Shown here piece after piece: positions 35,569-44,645 of a stretch of DNA of 64,000 bases (position 1 is the first letter of the stretch; every line of letters starts with the position of its first letter). The stretch covers positions 14,005-78,004 of the forward strand of contig JAEWDF010000036.1 in NCBI GenBank assembly GCA_023390245.1. The letters are read 5' to 3'. The notes under the pieces were generated by a model that was given only the letters and a program-made list of their open reading frames with translations, ran no database searches and had not been told where the DNA came from. Source of the stretch: Pseudomonadota bacterium (GTDB lineage Bacteria > Pseudomonadota > Alphaproteobacteria > Caulobacterales > Caulobacteraceae). A program made the translations under genes and the position numbers.

Positions 35569-36261
35569 GTGCAGCCCTATATCCTGGTGATGGAAGACGA
35601 GGACGCCCTCGCCACCCTGCTCCAGTACAATCTCGAGAAGGAGGGCTATGACGTCGCCGTAGCCTCGGACGGGGAGGAGGGCATGCTCCAGATCGACGAG
35701 CGCCTGCCCGACCTGGTGCTGCTGGACTGGATGCTGCCCAAGCTGTCGGGCATCGAGGTGTGCCGCCGCATCCGCGGCAAGGCCGAGACCCGCAACCTGC
35801 CGATCATCATGCTGACCGCCCGCGGCGAGGAAAGCGACCGGGTGCGCGGCCTGGACACCGGCGCCGACGACTATCTGACCAAGCCGTTCTCGATGGTCGA
35901 GCTGATCGCCCGCATCCGCGCAGTGCTGCGCCGCATCCGGCCGGGCCTAGCCGACGACCGGCTGAACCACGGCGACATCGTCGTCGACCGCGTCTCGCAC
36001 CGCGTGCGACGCAATGGCAAGGAGGTCCATCTGGGTCCGACCGAGTTCCGCCTGCTGGACCACTTCATGCAGCATCCCGGCCGGGTGTTCAGCCGCGAAC
36101 AGCTGCTGGACGCCGTCTGGGGTTCGGACGTCTATGTCGAGGCGCGCACCGTGGACGTCCACGTCGGGCGCCTACGCAAGGCGCTGAACATCGGCGACGA
36201 AAGCGCCAATCCGATCCGCACCGTTCGGTCGGCGGGCTATTCTCTGGACCTGGAGGGGTGA
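35569..36261 (+). CDS. phoB: Phosphate regulon response regulator PhoB
   Basis: The 230-residue regulator has an N-terminal receiver with the acidic pair MEDED, phosphoacceptor Asp in LVLLDWMLP (about residue 54) and KPFSM near 105, and a C-terminal winged-helix DNA-binding domain with EARTVDVHVGRLRKAL (recognition helix). It binds Pho boxes such as that at 31023-31062. Its stop is directly adjacent to the stop of the convergent parE gene; an eight-base inverted pair flanks the junction. Confidence 0.96.
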   Translation: MQPYILVMEDEDALATLLQYNLEKEGYDVAVASDGEEGMLQIDERLPDLVLLDWMLPKLSGIEVCRRIRGKAETRNLPIIMLTARGEESDRVRGLDTGADDYLTKPFSMVELIARIRAVLRRIRPGLADDRLNHGDIVVDRVSHRVRRNGKEVHLGPTEFRLLDHFMQHPGRVFSREQLLDAVWGSDVYVEARTVDVHVGRLRKALNIGDESANPIRTVRSAGYSLDLEG

Positions 36262-36561
36262 TCAGGCCTCCAGGCGCCGGCCACGATAAAGCAGTCTGAA
36301 GATGCGGACGGCGTCGCCCTTCTCATCCACCAGGAAGGCGATGGAGACGCTCTTTTCGAAGCCGATGAGCCGTGCGCCCGGCATGATGTCGTCGCGCACC
36401 GCGCCGCGTTTCGGAAAATGTCGAAGCTGGTCGCAGAAGCCGAGCAGACGCCCAACGAAGCGATCCGCCGCAGCGACGCCAGCGTTTGAGGCGACCCAGA
36501 AGTAGATCGAGTCGAGGTCGGCGAGGGCGGCGGGATCGTAGAGAATCCGCCACGTCTTCAA
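36262..36561 (-). CDS. ParE/RelE-family toxin
   Basis: The 99-residue product begins LKTWRILYDPAALADLDSIY, with the helix-hairpin then beta-sheet plan of ParE toxins and a C-terminal IFRLLYRGR strand. Start is TTG at 36561, which overlaps the antitoxin TGA (TTGA), so it depends on coupling. ParE proteins poison DNA gyrase; RelE-type mRNA cleavage is an alternative not decided here. It ends against phoB. Confidence 0.82.
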   Translation of the reverse strand: MKTWRILYDPAALADLDSIYFWVASNAGVAAADRFVGRLLGFCDQLRHFPKRGAVRDDIMPGARLIGFEKSVSIAFLVDEKGDAVRIFRLLYRGRRLEA

Positions 36562-36839
36562 CGGCCGGTCTTTCCCGCCCGATAGCGCGCCTTGATCCCT
36601 GCGAAGACCTCTTCGGCCGGAACGCCGGGTGTCTGGTCTCTTTCCCACCGATCCATTGTCGGGACGACTTCTTCCCGCAGCCAGCGCTCGATCTCGGGGT
36701 CCTGGCCGAGAAGGTAGGTTTCCAAGCTCTCGACCACATAGGCCTCGGCGCTTTCGGCAAAGCCCGAGGCCACCCTGGCGTCGATTTCGCGGGCGGTCTC
36801 TTCCGGCAGCTCTACGGTGATCTTGCGGGTCGCGGGCAT
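36558..36839 (-). CDS. ParD-family antitoxin
   Basis: The 93-residue protein has an N-terminal ribbon-helix-helix (RKITVELPEETAREIDARV, residues 5-23) and a charged C-terminal region that should wrap the toxin. It starts with ATG 36839 and overlaps parE by four bases. The RHH domain normally autoregulates the module. The pair lies between convergent phoB and the same-strand hslO. Confidence 0.85.
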   Translation of the reverse strand: MPATRKITVELPEETAREIDARVASGFAESAEAYVVESLETYLLGQDPEIERWLREEVVPTMDRWERDQTPGVPAEEVFAGIKARYRAGKTGR

Positions 36840-36878
36840 GGCGTGATCCTCTCACGAAATCGCCCGGCCCGCCACGGG

Positions 36879-37826
36879 TCAGACCTGCGCCGCCACCACC
36901 TCGCCGGGCTCCACCTCATAGACTGTGGAGCAGTATTCGCAGGTGACGCGGATCTTGCCGTCGTCCTCGACCATGGCGTCGCGCTCGGCCGGGTCGAAGG
37001 AGGCCAGGACCGCGGTGATGCGGTCCTTCGAGCAGCGGCAGACCGCCGCCAGCGGACGGGCGTCCTCCAGCCGCACGCCGTCCTCGTGGAACAGGCGGAA
37101 CAGCAGGGTCTCGGGGCTGATGGTCGGGTCGATAAGCTCGTCGTCGCCGACCGTGGCGAACAGCGCCTGGGTGCGCTCCCAGACGTCGTCGGTCGAGCCG
37201 CGCGCATCGTCGGCGGCGATGACCTGGATCATGGCCCCGCCCGCGCGCCACTGGGTTCCGGCGCTGGTCTGGACCGCCCCGACGGCCAGGCGAACCTTGG
37301 TCGGCACCTGTTCGGACTGCTCGAAATAGTGTTCGGCGCACAGCGACAGGCTCTCGCCCTCGATCGGCGTGATGCCCTGGGTGCGTTCGAAGTCGGCGCC
37401 GCGGTCCAGGGTCATGATGAAGACGCCCTTGCCCAGCAGCGACTGGGCGCCGGGCCGCGCGAAACCCTTGGAGGCTTCGGCCACCTCGGCCTCGTCATAG
37501 CGGCAGTAGCCGCGCAGCGTCCCGTCCGTGCCGTAGTCGGCGACGACGTAGCGGACCGGGCCGTCACCCTGGGCCTGCACCAGCAGGCGTCCCTCGAACT
37601 TCAGGCTGGAGCCGACCAGGGCGGCCAGGGTGCAGGCCTCGCCCAGCAGGGCGGCGACCGGCTCGGGATAGGCGTGGGCGCTCAGGATGGCGTCGATCGC
37701 CGCGCCCAGGCGAACCAGGCGGCCGCGCACGGGCCAGCCCTCGATCTGGAAGGCGGCGGCCAGGTCGTCGACGATAGGGGAATGAGGCGCGTGATCGGTC
37801 ACGGCGGGTCCTTGGGGAAACGTCAT
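36879..37826 (-). CDS. hslO: 33 kDa redox chaperone Hsp33
   Basis: Hsp33 is activated by oxidation of a C-terminal zinc site. The four zinc cysteines are in CRCS and CEYC near the C terminus, and the N-terminal domain carries GRLVRLG, EACTLAALVGSSLKFEGRL, and GYCRY segments. The start ATG at 37826 gives 315 residues; a GTG at 37802 with GGA upstream is an alternative. It is divergent from the SDR gene. Confidence 0.94.
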   Translation of the reverse strand: MTFPQGPAVTDHAPHSPIVDDLAAAFQIEGWPVRGRLVRLGAAIDAILSAHAYPEPVAALLGEACTLAALVGSSLKFEGRLLVQAQGDGPVRYVVADYGTDGTLRGYCRYDEAEVAEASKGFARPGAQSLLGKGVFIMTLDRGADFERTQGITPIEGESLSLCAEHYFEQSEQVPTKVRLAVGAVQTSAGTQWRAGGAMIQVIAADDARGSTDDVWERTQALFATVGDDELIDPTISPETLLFRLFHEDGVRLEDARPLAAVCRCSKDRITAVLASFDPAERDAMVEDDGKIRVTCEYCSTVYEVEPGEVVAAQV

Positions 37827-37992
37827 GTCGGGATCGGCGCTATTTAGGCGCCCGACGGGACCTTGGTAAGACCCCGTGGACGCGGAACGGAACCCGGGCC
37901 GATTCCGGCCCGTTGCGGCCCGACAAGTCTCGACAATCGGCGACGGAAAGCTCGACAATGCACGGAAGGGACCTCGAACGAGAACGGCGGAC

Positions 37993-39402
37993 ATGAGCGC
38001 GAAACCCAAGCTGAAGCCCCTGGACCAGCAGGCCGTGGCGATCACCGGCGCCACCTCCGGCATCGGCCTGGCCACGGCGCGGCGCGCGGCGCGGGCCGGC
38101 GCGCGCGTCTTCCTGATCGCGCGCGGCGAACAGGACCTGCGCAAACTGTGCGAGGAGTTGCAGGCCGAGGGCGCACGGGTCGCTTGGGCCGCGGCCGATG
38201 TGGCGGACCCCGAGTCCCTGGCGGCGGCGGCCGAGAAGTGCCAGCGCCTGTTCGGCGGCTTCGACACCTGGGTCAACAATGCGGGGGTGTCGATCTTCGG
38301 CCCGATCCGCGAGACGACGCTGGAGGACCATCGCCGGCTGTTCGAGACCAACTACTGGGGCGTGGTCAACGGCTCCATGACGGCGGTGGAGCACCTGCGC
38401 GGACGGCCGGGCGGCGGAGCGATCATCAATGTCGGTTCGATCCTGTCGGACGCGCCGGTTCCGGTTCAGGGGATCTATTCGGCGTCCAAGCATGCGGTGA
38501 AGGGCTTCACCAATGCGCTGAGGATGGAACTGCTCCGCGAGCGATCCCCGATCGCCCTGACGCTGGTGAAGCCGGCGGCGGTGGACACGCCCTACAACCG
38601 GCACGCCCGCAACCTGACGGGACAGGCGGTGCAGAATCCGCAGCCGGTCTATGCGGCCCATGTCGTGGCCGACACCATCCTGTACTGCGCGACCCATCCG
38701 ATCCGCGAGATCACCGTGGGAGGCGGCGGGCGGATCATCGCCTCCTTCTACGCGGCCCTGCCGGGCGTGGCGGAACCACTTTTCGCGCGGTTCGCTCCTT
38801 CGTTGATGCGGGACCGCCGTTCCGCCTACCAGCCGTACGACGACGGGCTCTACGACCCGACCGAGGACGGCCTAGACGAGGAGGTTCACTATCCGATGGT
38901 CCGCAACTTCAGCGCCCTGGCCGAAATCCGCAAACATCCCGGCGTCAGCGCCGGAACCGTGGCGACCCTGCTGCTGGGCGCCGCGCTCGCGCTGTATCTG
39001 AACCAGCGCAGCGGCCCGACCCGCTATCAGCGCATCCGGCGCCGCATCGACCCGCGCGGCTGGATCGACACCGAGGCGCTGGGCGGCCGCTTCCACGATG
39101 CGGTGGACGCCTTCCGCCACGGGGCGCAGGACCTGGGCGAACGGGCGGGCGAATACGCCGAGGACGTCCGCGACAACGCCGAAACCTGGTACCGCCAGGC
39201 GCGCAAGTCGTCGAAGAAGGGCCTGAAGAAACACGGCCGCACGGCCCGCCGCTACGCCGACGAATCGGCCGCCTACGCCCGCGACCACGCCCGGGAGGGC
39301 GGGGCGATGCTGGCCGTGGCGACCCTGGCCGCGGTGATCGGCGCCGCAGTCTTGGACAGCCGTCGACCCGACAGCCGCTTGCGCCGGATCGTCAGGTCCT
39401 GA
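37993..39402 (+). CDS. Short-chain dehydrogenase with C-terminal membrane tail
   Basis: Residues 1 to about 260 form an SDR: TGATSGIG cofactor loop, NNAG, the catalytic Ser in GSILS, and YSASK with Tyr and Lys. Beyond residue 300, a membrane segment (VATLLLGAALALYLNQ, about residues 321-336) leads to a charged helical region with repeated Asp/Glu/Lys/Arg, then a second hydrophobic stretch (AMLAVATLAAVIGAAVLD) near the end. The total of 469 residues is almost twice an ordinary SDR. Substrate is unknown. ATG at 37993 fits the domain start. Confidence 0.85.
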   Translation: MSAKPKLKPLDQQAVAITGATSGIGLATARRAARAGARVFLIARGEQDLRKLCEELQAEGARVAWAAADVADPESLAAAAEKCQRLFGGFDTWVNNAGVSIFGPIRETTLEDHRRLFETNYWGVVNGSMTAVEHLRGRPGGGAIINVGSILSDAPVPVQGIYSASKHAVKGFTNALRMELLRERSPIALTLVKPAAVDTPYNRHARNLTGQAVQNPQPVYAAHVVADTILYCATHPIREITVGGGGRIIASFYAALPGVAEPLFARFAPSLMRDRRSAYQPYDDGLYDPTEDGLDEEVHYPMVRNFSALAEIRKHPGVSAGTVATLLLGAALALYLNQRSGPTRYQRIRRRIDPRGWIDTEALGGRFHDAVDAFRHGAQDLGERAGEYAEDVRDNAETWYRQARKSSKKGLKKHGRTARRYADESAAYARDHAREGGAMLAVATLAAVIGAAVLDSRRPDSRLRRIVRS

Positions 39403-39511
39403 GATTTTCATGCCGGAGGCGGCGGAAGCGCGCTCGCCTTCGGCATGTTTTTAGCGTCGCTGTGGCCCGATTTCAGCAACGCTCGCCTTTGCTGCATCCG
39501 CGAGGGCGGCT

Positions 39512-41416
39512 ATGAGGGCGCCCATGAGCGCGCGCCCCACCCTGATCCTCGATTTCGATTCCACCCTGGTCGACTTTGAAACGCTGGAGGCGCTGGCCGA
39601 CATCGCCCTGGATGGCCAGCCCGGGGCCGACGCCGTGCGGGCGCGCGTCGCCGCCCTGACCGACCGGGCCATGGCGGGCGAGATCGGCTTCGGTGAGGCG
39701 CTGCGCCAGCGGCTGGCCCTGTTGCCGCTGACCCGCGAGCACGTGACCGCGCTGGCGTCGCGGGCGGCGGCGCGGTTGACGCCTTCGGTGCGCCGCAACC
39801 TGGGCTTCTTCCAGGAGAACAAGGGCCGTGTGGTCATCATCTCCGGCGGTTTCCGCGAGGTGATCGCGCCAGTGGCGGAGGCGCTGGGCGTCGCGCCGGA
39901 GCGCGTGCTGGCCAACGACCTGGTCTATGACGAGGCGGGGCGCGTGACGGGCGTCGACGACGCCAATCCGCTGTCGCACGCCGGCGGCAAGCCCAAGGCG
40001 ATCCACGCCCTGAACCTGACCGGCCGTGTGGTGATGGTCGGCGACGGCTGGAACGACGCGGAGGTGAAGATCGCCGGCGCGGCCGACGCCTTCTACGCCT
40101 TCACCGAGGTCGTGCGCCGGCCGACGGTGGTCGAGGCGGCGGACCGGGAGGCGGCGTCGCTGGACGAGGTGCTGCACGCCGAGGGCCTGGCCGGCCGCTG
40201 GTCCTTCCCGCGCAGCCGCATGAAGATGCTGCTGCTGGAGAACATCCACCCCGCCGCCGTCGAGCGGCTGGAGGAGGCGGGCTATTCCGTCTCGACGATG
40301 AAGGGGGCGCTGGACGAGGACGACCTGGTCGCCGCGATCAAGGGCGTCCACGTCCTGGGCGTCCGCTCCAAGACCAACGTGACCCGCCGGGTGCTGGAGG
40401 AGGCCGACAGGCTGATGGCGGTCGCCGCCTTCTGCATCGGCACGAACCAGATCGACCTGGACGCCGCCTCCGACCACGGCGTGGCGGCGTTCAACGCGCC
40501 CTATTCCAACACCCGCTCGGTGGTGGAGCTGGCCATCGGCCTGATGATCGTGCTGATGCGCGACGTGCCGGACAAGTCGGCGGCCATGCACCAGGGGCGG
40601 TGGAACAAGTCCGCGACCGGGGCGCGGGAACTGCGCGGCAAGACGCTGGGCATCGTCGGCTACGGCGCGATCGGCAGCCAGCTGTCGGTGCTGGCCGAGG
40701 CCCTCGGCATGCGGGTGCTGTTCCACGACCTGTCGGAGCGGCTGGCGCTGGGCAATGCGCGGCGGATGCGCTCGCTGGACGCCCTGCTGGCCGAGAGCGA
40801 CGTGATCTCGCTGCATGTCGACGGGCGCAAGGCCAATGCCGAGGTCTTCGGCGCGGCGCAGTTCGCGCGGATGAAGCCGGGCGTGCTGTTCCTGAACCTG
40901 GCGCGGGGCCATGTGGTCGATGTGGAGGCCCTGGCGGAGGCGATCCATTCTGGCCATGTCGCGGGGGCGGCGGTGGACGTCTTCCCCGCCGAGCCGCGCA
41001 CCAACGCCGATCCCTTCGCCAGCCCGCTGCAGGGCCTGAGGAACACGGTCCTGACCCCGCACATCGGCGGTTCGACCGAGGAGGCGCAGGAGGCGATCGC
41101 CGAATTCGCCGCCGAGCGGCTGCTGGGCTATTTGAACCGGGGCGACACCACCTTCAGCGTCAACCTGCCCAACGTGCAACTGGCCGAGGTGTCGGGCGCG
41201 CACCGCCTGCTGCACATCCACCGCAACCAGCCCGGCGTCCTGGCGGAACTGAACAAGGCGCTGGCGGCGGCGGGGCTGAACATCCTGGGCCAGCACCTGA
41301 AGACCAACGAGCGGGTGGGCTATGTCATCACCGACGTTGACCGGGACTACGACCGGGACTCGCTGCACGCGCTCAGGACCGTGCCGGGCACGCTGAAGTT
41401 CCGCACGCTGCACTGA
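39512..41416 (+). CDS. Phosphoserine phosphatase-phosphoglycerate dehydrogenase fusion
   Basis: The 634-residue protein joins two serine-pathway enzymes. Residues about 9-215 are a SerB-like HAD phosphatase with DFDST, ISGGF, and GDGWND. Residues about 236-555 are a SerA-like dehydrogenase with GYGAIGSQ, NLARGH (Arg), VFPAEP (Glu) and PHIGGST (His). Residues about 562-634 are an ACT domain, the usual serine feedback site. The linking aminotransferase SerC is absent. ATG at 39512 and at 39524 have equal GAGG signals; the second would start MSARP. Confidence 0.88.
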   Translation: MRAPMSARPTLILDFDSTLVDFETLEALADIALDGQPGADAVRARVAALTDRAMAGEIGFGEALRQRLALLPLTREHVTALASRAAARLTPSVRRNLGFFQENKGRVVIISGGFREVIAPVAEALGVAPERVLANDLVYDEAGRVTGVDDANPLSHAGGKPKAIHALNLTGRVVMVGDGWNDAEVKIAGAADAFYAFTEVVRRPTVVEAADREAASLDEVLHAEGLAGRWSFPRSRMKMLLLENIHPAAVERLEEAGYSVSTMKGALDEDDLVAAIKGVHVLGVRSKTNVTRRVLEEADRLMAVAAFCIGTNQIDLDAASDHGVAAFNAPYSNTRSVVELAIGLMIVLMRDVPDKSAAMHQGRWNKSATGARELRGKTLGIVGYGAIGSQLSVLAEALGMRVLFHDLSERLALGNARRMRSLDALLAESDVISLHVDGRKANAEVFGAAQFARMKPGVLFLNLARGHVVDVEALAEAIHSGHVAGAAVDVFPAEPRTNADPFASPLQGLRNTVLTPHIGGSTEEAQEAIAEFAAERLLGYLNRGDTTFSVNLPNVQLAEVSGAHRLLHIHRNQPGVLAELNKALAAAGLNILGQHLKTNERVGYVITDVDRDYDRDSLHALRTVPGTLKFRTLH

Positions 41417-41593
41417 CGGGCGGCCGGCGACCTGTTCCCGCCCTCGGCCGATCGTCCCCGGTGACGACGGAAGAGGGAGGGGAGACGCGAAGAAAATCCT
41501 CCGAAGGCTGACGTAGCGGCATCTTGCGTCCGGCGAGAACAGGCGCATCCTGCGGTGCAACGGCCGCGAGCATGACGGCCGCGGGAGGATTTC

Positions 41594-43444
41594 ATGAAAC
41601 GCTTCTTCACCGGCGGCGCCGTCGCCGCCCTGGCGCTGGCCGCCGCCGCGGGCGCCGCCTCGGCCCAGGACTATGATCGGCTGGTCGTGCTGGGCGACAG
41701 CCTGAGCGACAACGGCAACCTGTATCAGCTGACCCATGGCGGCAAGCCGGCGTCGCCGCCCTATTACCAGGGCCGGTTCTCCAGCGGGCCGACCTTCGTC
41801 GAACTGCTGGGCTTCGATCTGCAACGCTACGATGGCGATGTCCGGGGCGACATCAACCTGGCCTTTGGCGGCGCGCTGACCGACGCGACCCTGCCGGACC
41901 TGGCCCTGGGCAATGTTCCGGGAATGAAGACCCAGCTGGGCGGCTATCTGATGGCCGGCGGGACGTTCGGCGCGGGCGACCTGGTCAGCGTGCTGGGCGG
42001 CGCGAACAATATCTTCGGCAGCTTGAGCGCCTACGCCGCCCTGCCGGCGGGCGTCCGCGAGGCGACCAGTCCGGCAGGCTTCGTCCAGCCGACGCTGGTC
42101 GGGGCGGCGAATGACATCAACGCCATCGTCGGCGCCGTGGCCGGCGCCGGGGCGGGGACCGTCCTGGTCACCAACCTGCCGCGCCTGGGCGTGACGCCAC
42201 AGTTCAGCCAGGGCCCCGGCGCGGCGCTGGGCCCGCTGGCCGACTACGCCGGCCAGACCTTCAACAGCCTGCTGCTGAGCGGGCTGAAGACCACGGCGGC
42301 GGCCCAGCCCGGCTCGAACATCATCCTGATGGACCTGTACAGGGTCAGCGAGGTGCTGCGCGCCAATCCGGGCGAATTCGGCCTGAGCAACGTCACCGAC
42401 TCCTGCTTCAACGAATCGGCGTTGAGCGTCTGCTCCAACCCGGACGGTTATCTGTACTGGGACGGCGTCCATCCGACGGCGGCGGGGCACCGGCTGATCG
42501 CGCGGCTGGCGACGGACTATCTGTACTATGGCGATATCGGCGCGCAGACGGCGCTGCAGGGCGAGACGGCCTATCGCCACCGCGAGACCGCCCTGGACGC
42601 CGCCAGCGAGGCCCTGTCCGGCCGCGAGGCCTGGACGGCGGGCGCGGCGGTGACCGCCTCGGCCTGGGGCGACAGCGTCGACACGGACGCGCGCGGGGTC
42701 GTGTCCAAGTCGTCCAGCGACGGCTGGGGCGCGCGCATCGCCCTGGAGGCGGGGCCGTCGGAGGCGTGGCGTTTCGGCCTGGCGGGCACGGCGGCGAACG
42801 CCGACGTCCAGAGCCCGAACCTGTCGTTCACGGTCGAGAGCTTCGGCCTGGACCTGTACGGCGGCTGGCGCTCGGGCGGGGCCTTCGTGAACGCGGCCGT
42901 GGGCGTGGCGCGGGACAACATCGACGACATCGAGCGCATCACCAGCCTGGCGCCGATCGTCCATACGGCCGAGACCCGCGCGCTCAGCACCGGCGCGCGG
43001 CTGCAGGCCGGGACCTGGTTCGACATGGGCGGCTTCGCCCTGTCGCCGCGAGCGGCGGTGACCTGGGCCTCGTCCGATGTGGACGGCTACTATGAGACCG
43101 GCGCGGCGGCCCAGTACGAATACGGCGACCGCGTCGTGGAGGCGCTGACCGGGGAGGTCGTGCTGCGGGCCGAGGCGGCGATGGGCGGCTTCAACCTGTT
43201 CGCCGAAGGAGGCTATCGTGACGCCCTGGACGATCGCTCCGATGCGGTGCGCGTGGGCATCCACGACAATCCGGCCCAGGTGCTGGCGCGCGAGGTGGAG
43301 GAGCCGTTCGGCGGCCAAGTGCTGGCCTCGGCCGGGGTCGAGGGCGACGTGGGGCCGGTGAAGGTGACGATCGGCTATCGCGGCCGCTTCGGCGACCACG
43401 CCGACAGCCACATGGGCGCGATCCAGTTGCACCTGCCGCTGTAG
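41594..43444 (+). CDS. GDSL esterase autotransporter (EstA-like)
   Basis: The 616-residue product has a signal peptide ending ASA (about residue 23), a GDSL hydrolase passenger with block I GDSLSDNG and block V DGVHPTAAGH, and a C-terminal autotransporter barrel from about residue 330. The catalytic Ser is in block I; Asp and His in block V. Such proteins display an esterase on the outer surface. A near-palindromic terminator follows, shared with the convergent diguanylate cyclase gene. Confidence 0.9.
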   Translation: MKRFFTGGAVAALALAAAAGAASAQDYDRLVVLGDSLSDNGNLYQLTHGGKPASPPYYQGRFSSGPTFVELLGFDLQRYDGDVRGDINLAFGGALTDATLPDLALGNVPGMKTQLGGYLMAGGTFGAGDLVSVLGGANNIFGSLSAYAALPAGVREATSPAGFVQPTLVGAANDINAIVGAVAGAGAGTVLVTNLPRLGVTPQFSQGPGAALGPLADYAGQTFNSLLLSGLKTTAAAQPGSNIILMDLYRVSEVLRANPGEFGLSNVTDSCFNESALSVCSNPDGYLYWDGVHPTAAGHRLIARLATDYLYYGDIGAQTALQGETAYRHRETALDAASEALSGREAWTAGAAVTASAWGDSVDTDARGVVSKSSSDGWGARIALEAGPSEAWRFGLAGTAANADVQSPNLSFTVESFGLDLYGGWRSGGAFVNAAVGVARDNIDDIERITSLAPIVHTAETRALSTGARLQAGTWFDMGGFALSPRAAVTWASSDVDGYYETGAAAQYEYGDRVVEALTGEVVLRAEAAMGGFNLFAEGGYRDALDDRSDAVRVGIHDNPAQVLAREVEEPFGGQVLASAGVEGDVGPVKVTIGYRGRFGDHADSHMGAIQLHLPL

Positions 43445-43455
43445 GCGCGAAAGGA

Positions 43456-43480
43456 GAAGGGGCGCTCAGCGCCCCTTCTT
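43456..43480. terminator. Shared terminator of convergent esterase and diguanylate cyclase genes
   Basis: GAAGGGGCGCT and AGCGCCCCTTC are an 11-bp inverted repeat with a one-base centre, followed by TT on the plus strand and flanked by CCTTCTCCTTT on the minus strand. It overlaps the diguanylate cyclase stop. Confidence 0.55.
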
Positions 43481-44032
43481 CCTGACCCACATGGCCGCGT
43501 CGGCTTCGGCCAGCCAGACCTCGGCGTCGGCATGGCCGTCCCAGCCGCGCACGCCGAAGGAGCCGCCCAGGGGCACGCGTTCGCCGTCCCAGAGGAAGCC
43601 CTGGGTCTCCAGCAACTCGGCCAGCCGGCGGGCCTTGTCGCGACCCTGCTCCACGCCGGCGTTCAGCATCAGCAGGGCGAATTCGTCCCCGCCCATGCGG
43701 CCCACGGCGTCCGACTCCCGCAGATTGTCCAGCATCAGCCGCGCCACCGCGACCAGGGCCGCATCGCCCGCCGCGTGGCCCAAGCGGTCGTTGACGCCCT
43801 TGAACCCGTCCATGTCGAGATAGAGCAGCGCTGCCGGCACGCCGTGCCGCTGGCAATAGGCCATGGCGCGCTGGAGGGCCGTGATGAAGCCGCGCCGGTT
43901 CAGGGCCGGGGTCAGCACGTCATGATCGGCCGCCGCCTCGGCCGCCTCGGCGCGCCGTTTCCAGGCGTCGAGCTCCGCGCGCAGCCGGTGCAGTTCGGCG
44001 TTCAGGTCGATGTCGTCGGCCACGTCGGTCAC
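43466..44032 (-). CDS. GGDEF diguanylate cyclase
   Basis: The 188-residue soluble protein is a GGDEF domain with a short N-terminal coiled-coil (residues about 8-36). The active site GGDEF is intact and the RxxD inhibitory motif (RESD) sits five residues before it, as in product-inhibited cyclases. It should make cyclic di-GMP from GTP. No sensor, PAS or receiver domain is present, so dimerisation may depend on the coiled-coil. It is divergent from purE. Confidence 0.9.
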   Translation of the reverse strand: MTDVADDIDLNAELHRLRAELDAWKRRAEAAEAAADHDVLTPALNRRGFITALQRAMAYCQRHGVPAALLYLDMDGFKGVNDRLGHAAGDAALVAVARLMLDNLRESDAVGRMGGDEFALLMLNAGVEQGRDKARRLAELLETQGFLWDGERVPLGGSFGVRGWDGHADAEVWLAEADAAMWVRKKGR

Positions 44033-44156
44033 GGCGGCGGAAGGGCTCCGAAGGCGCGACTCAGCGTTCGCGCGGCGCCGTCATGCTAACGCCGTTGGTT
44101 GCGGGCGCAACGCGCGTGCTGTAACGGGCCAGCTTTCCCGCGCGAGGGCTTCCGCC

Positions 44157-44645
44157 ATGCCAAGCACGCCGCCGGTGGCGATCATCATGGGCAGCCGGTC
44201 CGACTGGCCGACGATGAGATGCGCCGCCGACATGCTGGATCAGCTCGGCGTCGCCTGGGAGGCCAAGGTGGTCAGCGCGCACCGCACCCCCGGCCGGCTT
44301 GTCGAATTCGCCTCGGGCGCCAAGGCGGCCGGTTTCAAGGTGATCATCGCCGGCGCCGGCGGCGCGGCGCACCTGCCCGGCATGGCCGCCTCCATGACGC
44401 CGCTTCCGGTACTGGGCGTGCCGGTCCAGTCCAAGGCGCTGAAGGGTCTCGATTCCCTGCTGTCGATCGTACAGATGCCGGGCGGCGTGCCCGTGGCGAC
44501 CCTGGCGATCGGAGAGGCGGGTGCAAAGAACGCCGGCATACTGGCCGCGCAAATCCTGGCCCTGACCGAAACGGATGTCGCCGCACGGCTGGACGATTTC
44601 CGCCAGGCCCAGACCGATTCCGTCGCCGAAACCGTCGAGGACTGA
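44157..44645 (+). CDS. purE: N5-carboxyaminoimidazole ribonucleotide mutase
   Basis: PurE (class I) converts N5-CAIR to CAIR in purine synthesis. The 162-residue protein has IIMGSRSDW near the N terminus, VSAHRTPGR and AGAGGAAHLPGM, all family signatures. ATG at 44157 is chosen for the conserved start. The stop is followed at once by the purK GTG, so the two are translated together. Confidence 0.96.
   Translation: MPSTPPVAIIMGSRSDWPTMRCAADMLDQLGVAWEAKVVSAHRTPGRLVEFASGAKAAGFKVIIAGAGGAAHLPGMAASMTPLPVLGVPVQSKALKGLDSLLSIVQMPGGVPVATLAIGEAGAKNAGILAAQILALTETDVAARLDDFRQAQTDSVAETVED

Noticed and set aside
41417..41593. Gap before the esterase autotransporter searched for an RNA gene or promoter
   Set aside because: It has GC-rich short hairpins only; I see no convincing promoter hexamers or conserved RNA pattern.
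39473..43432. Very long open frame on the minus strand opposite the SerB-SerA fusion and the esterase gene
   Set aside because: It is antisense to two well-supported genes, and its protein is Arg/Gln/His-rich without motifs. High GC third positions produce such frames.
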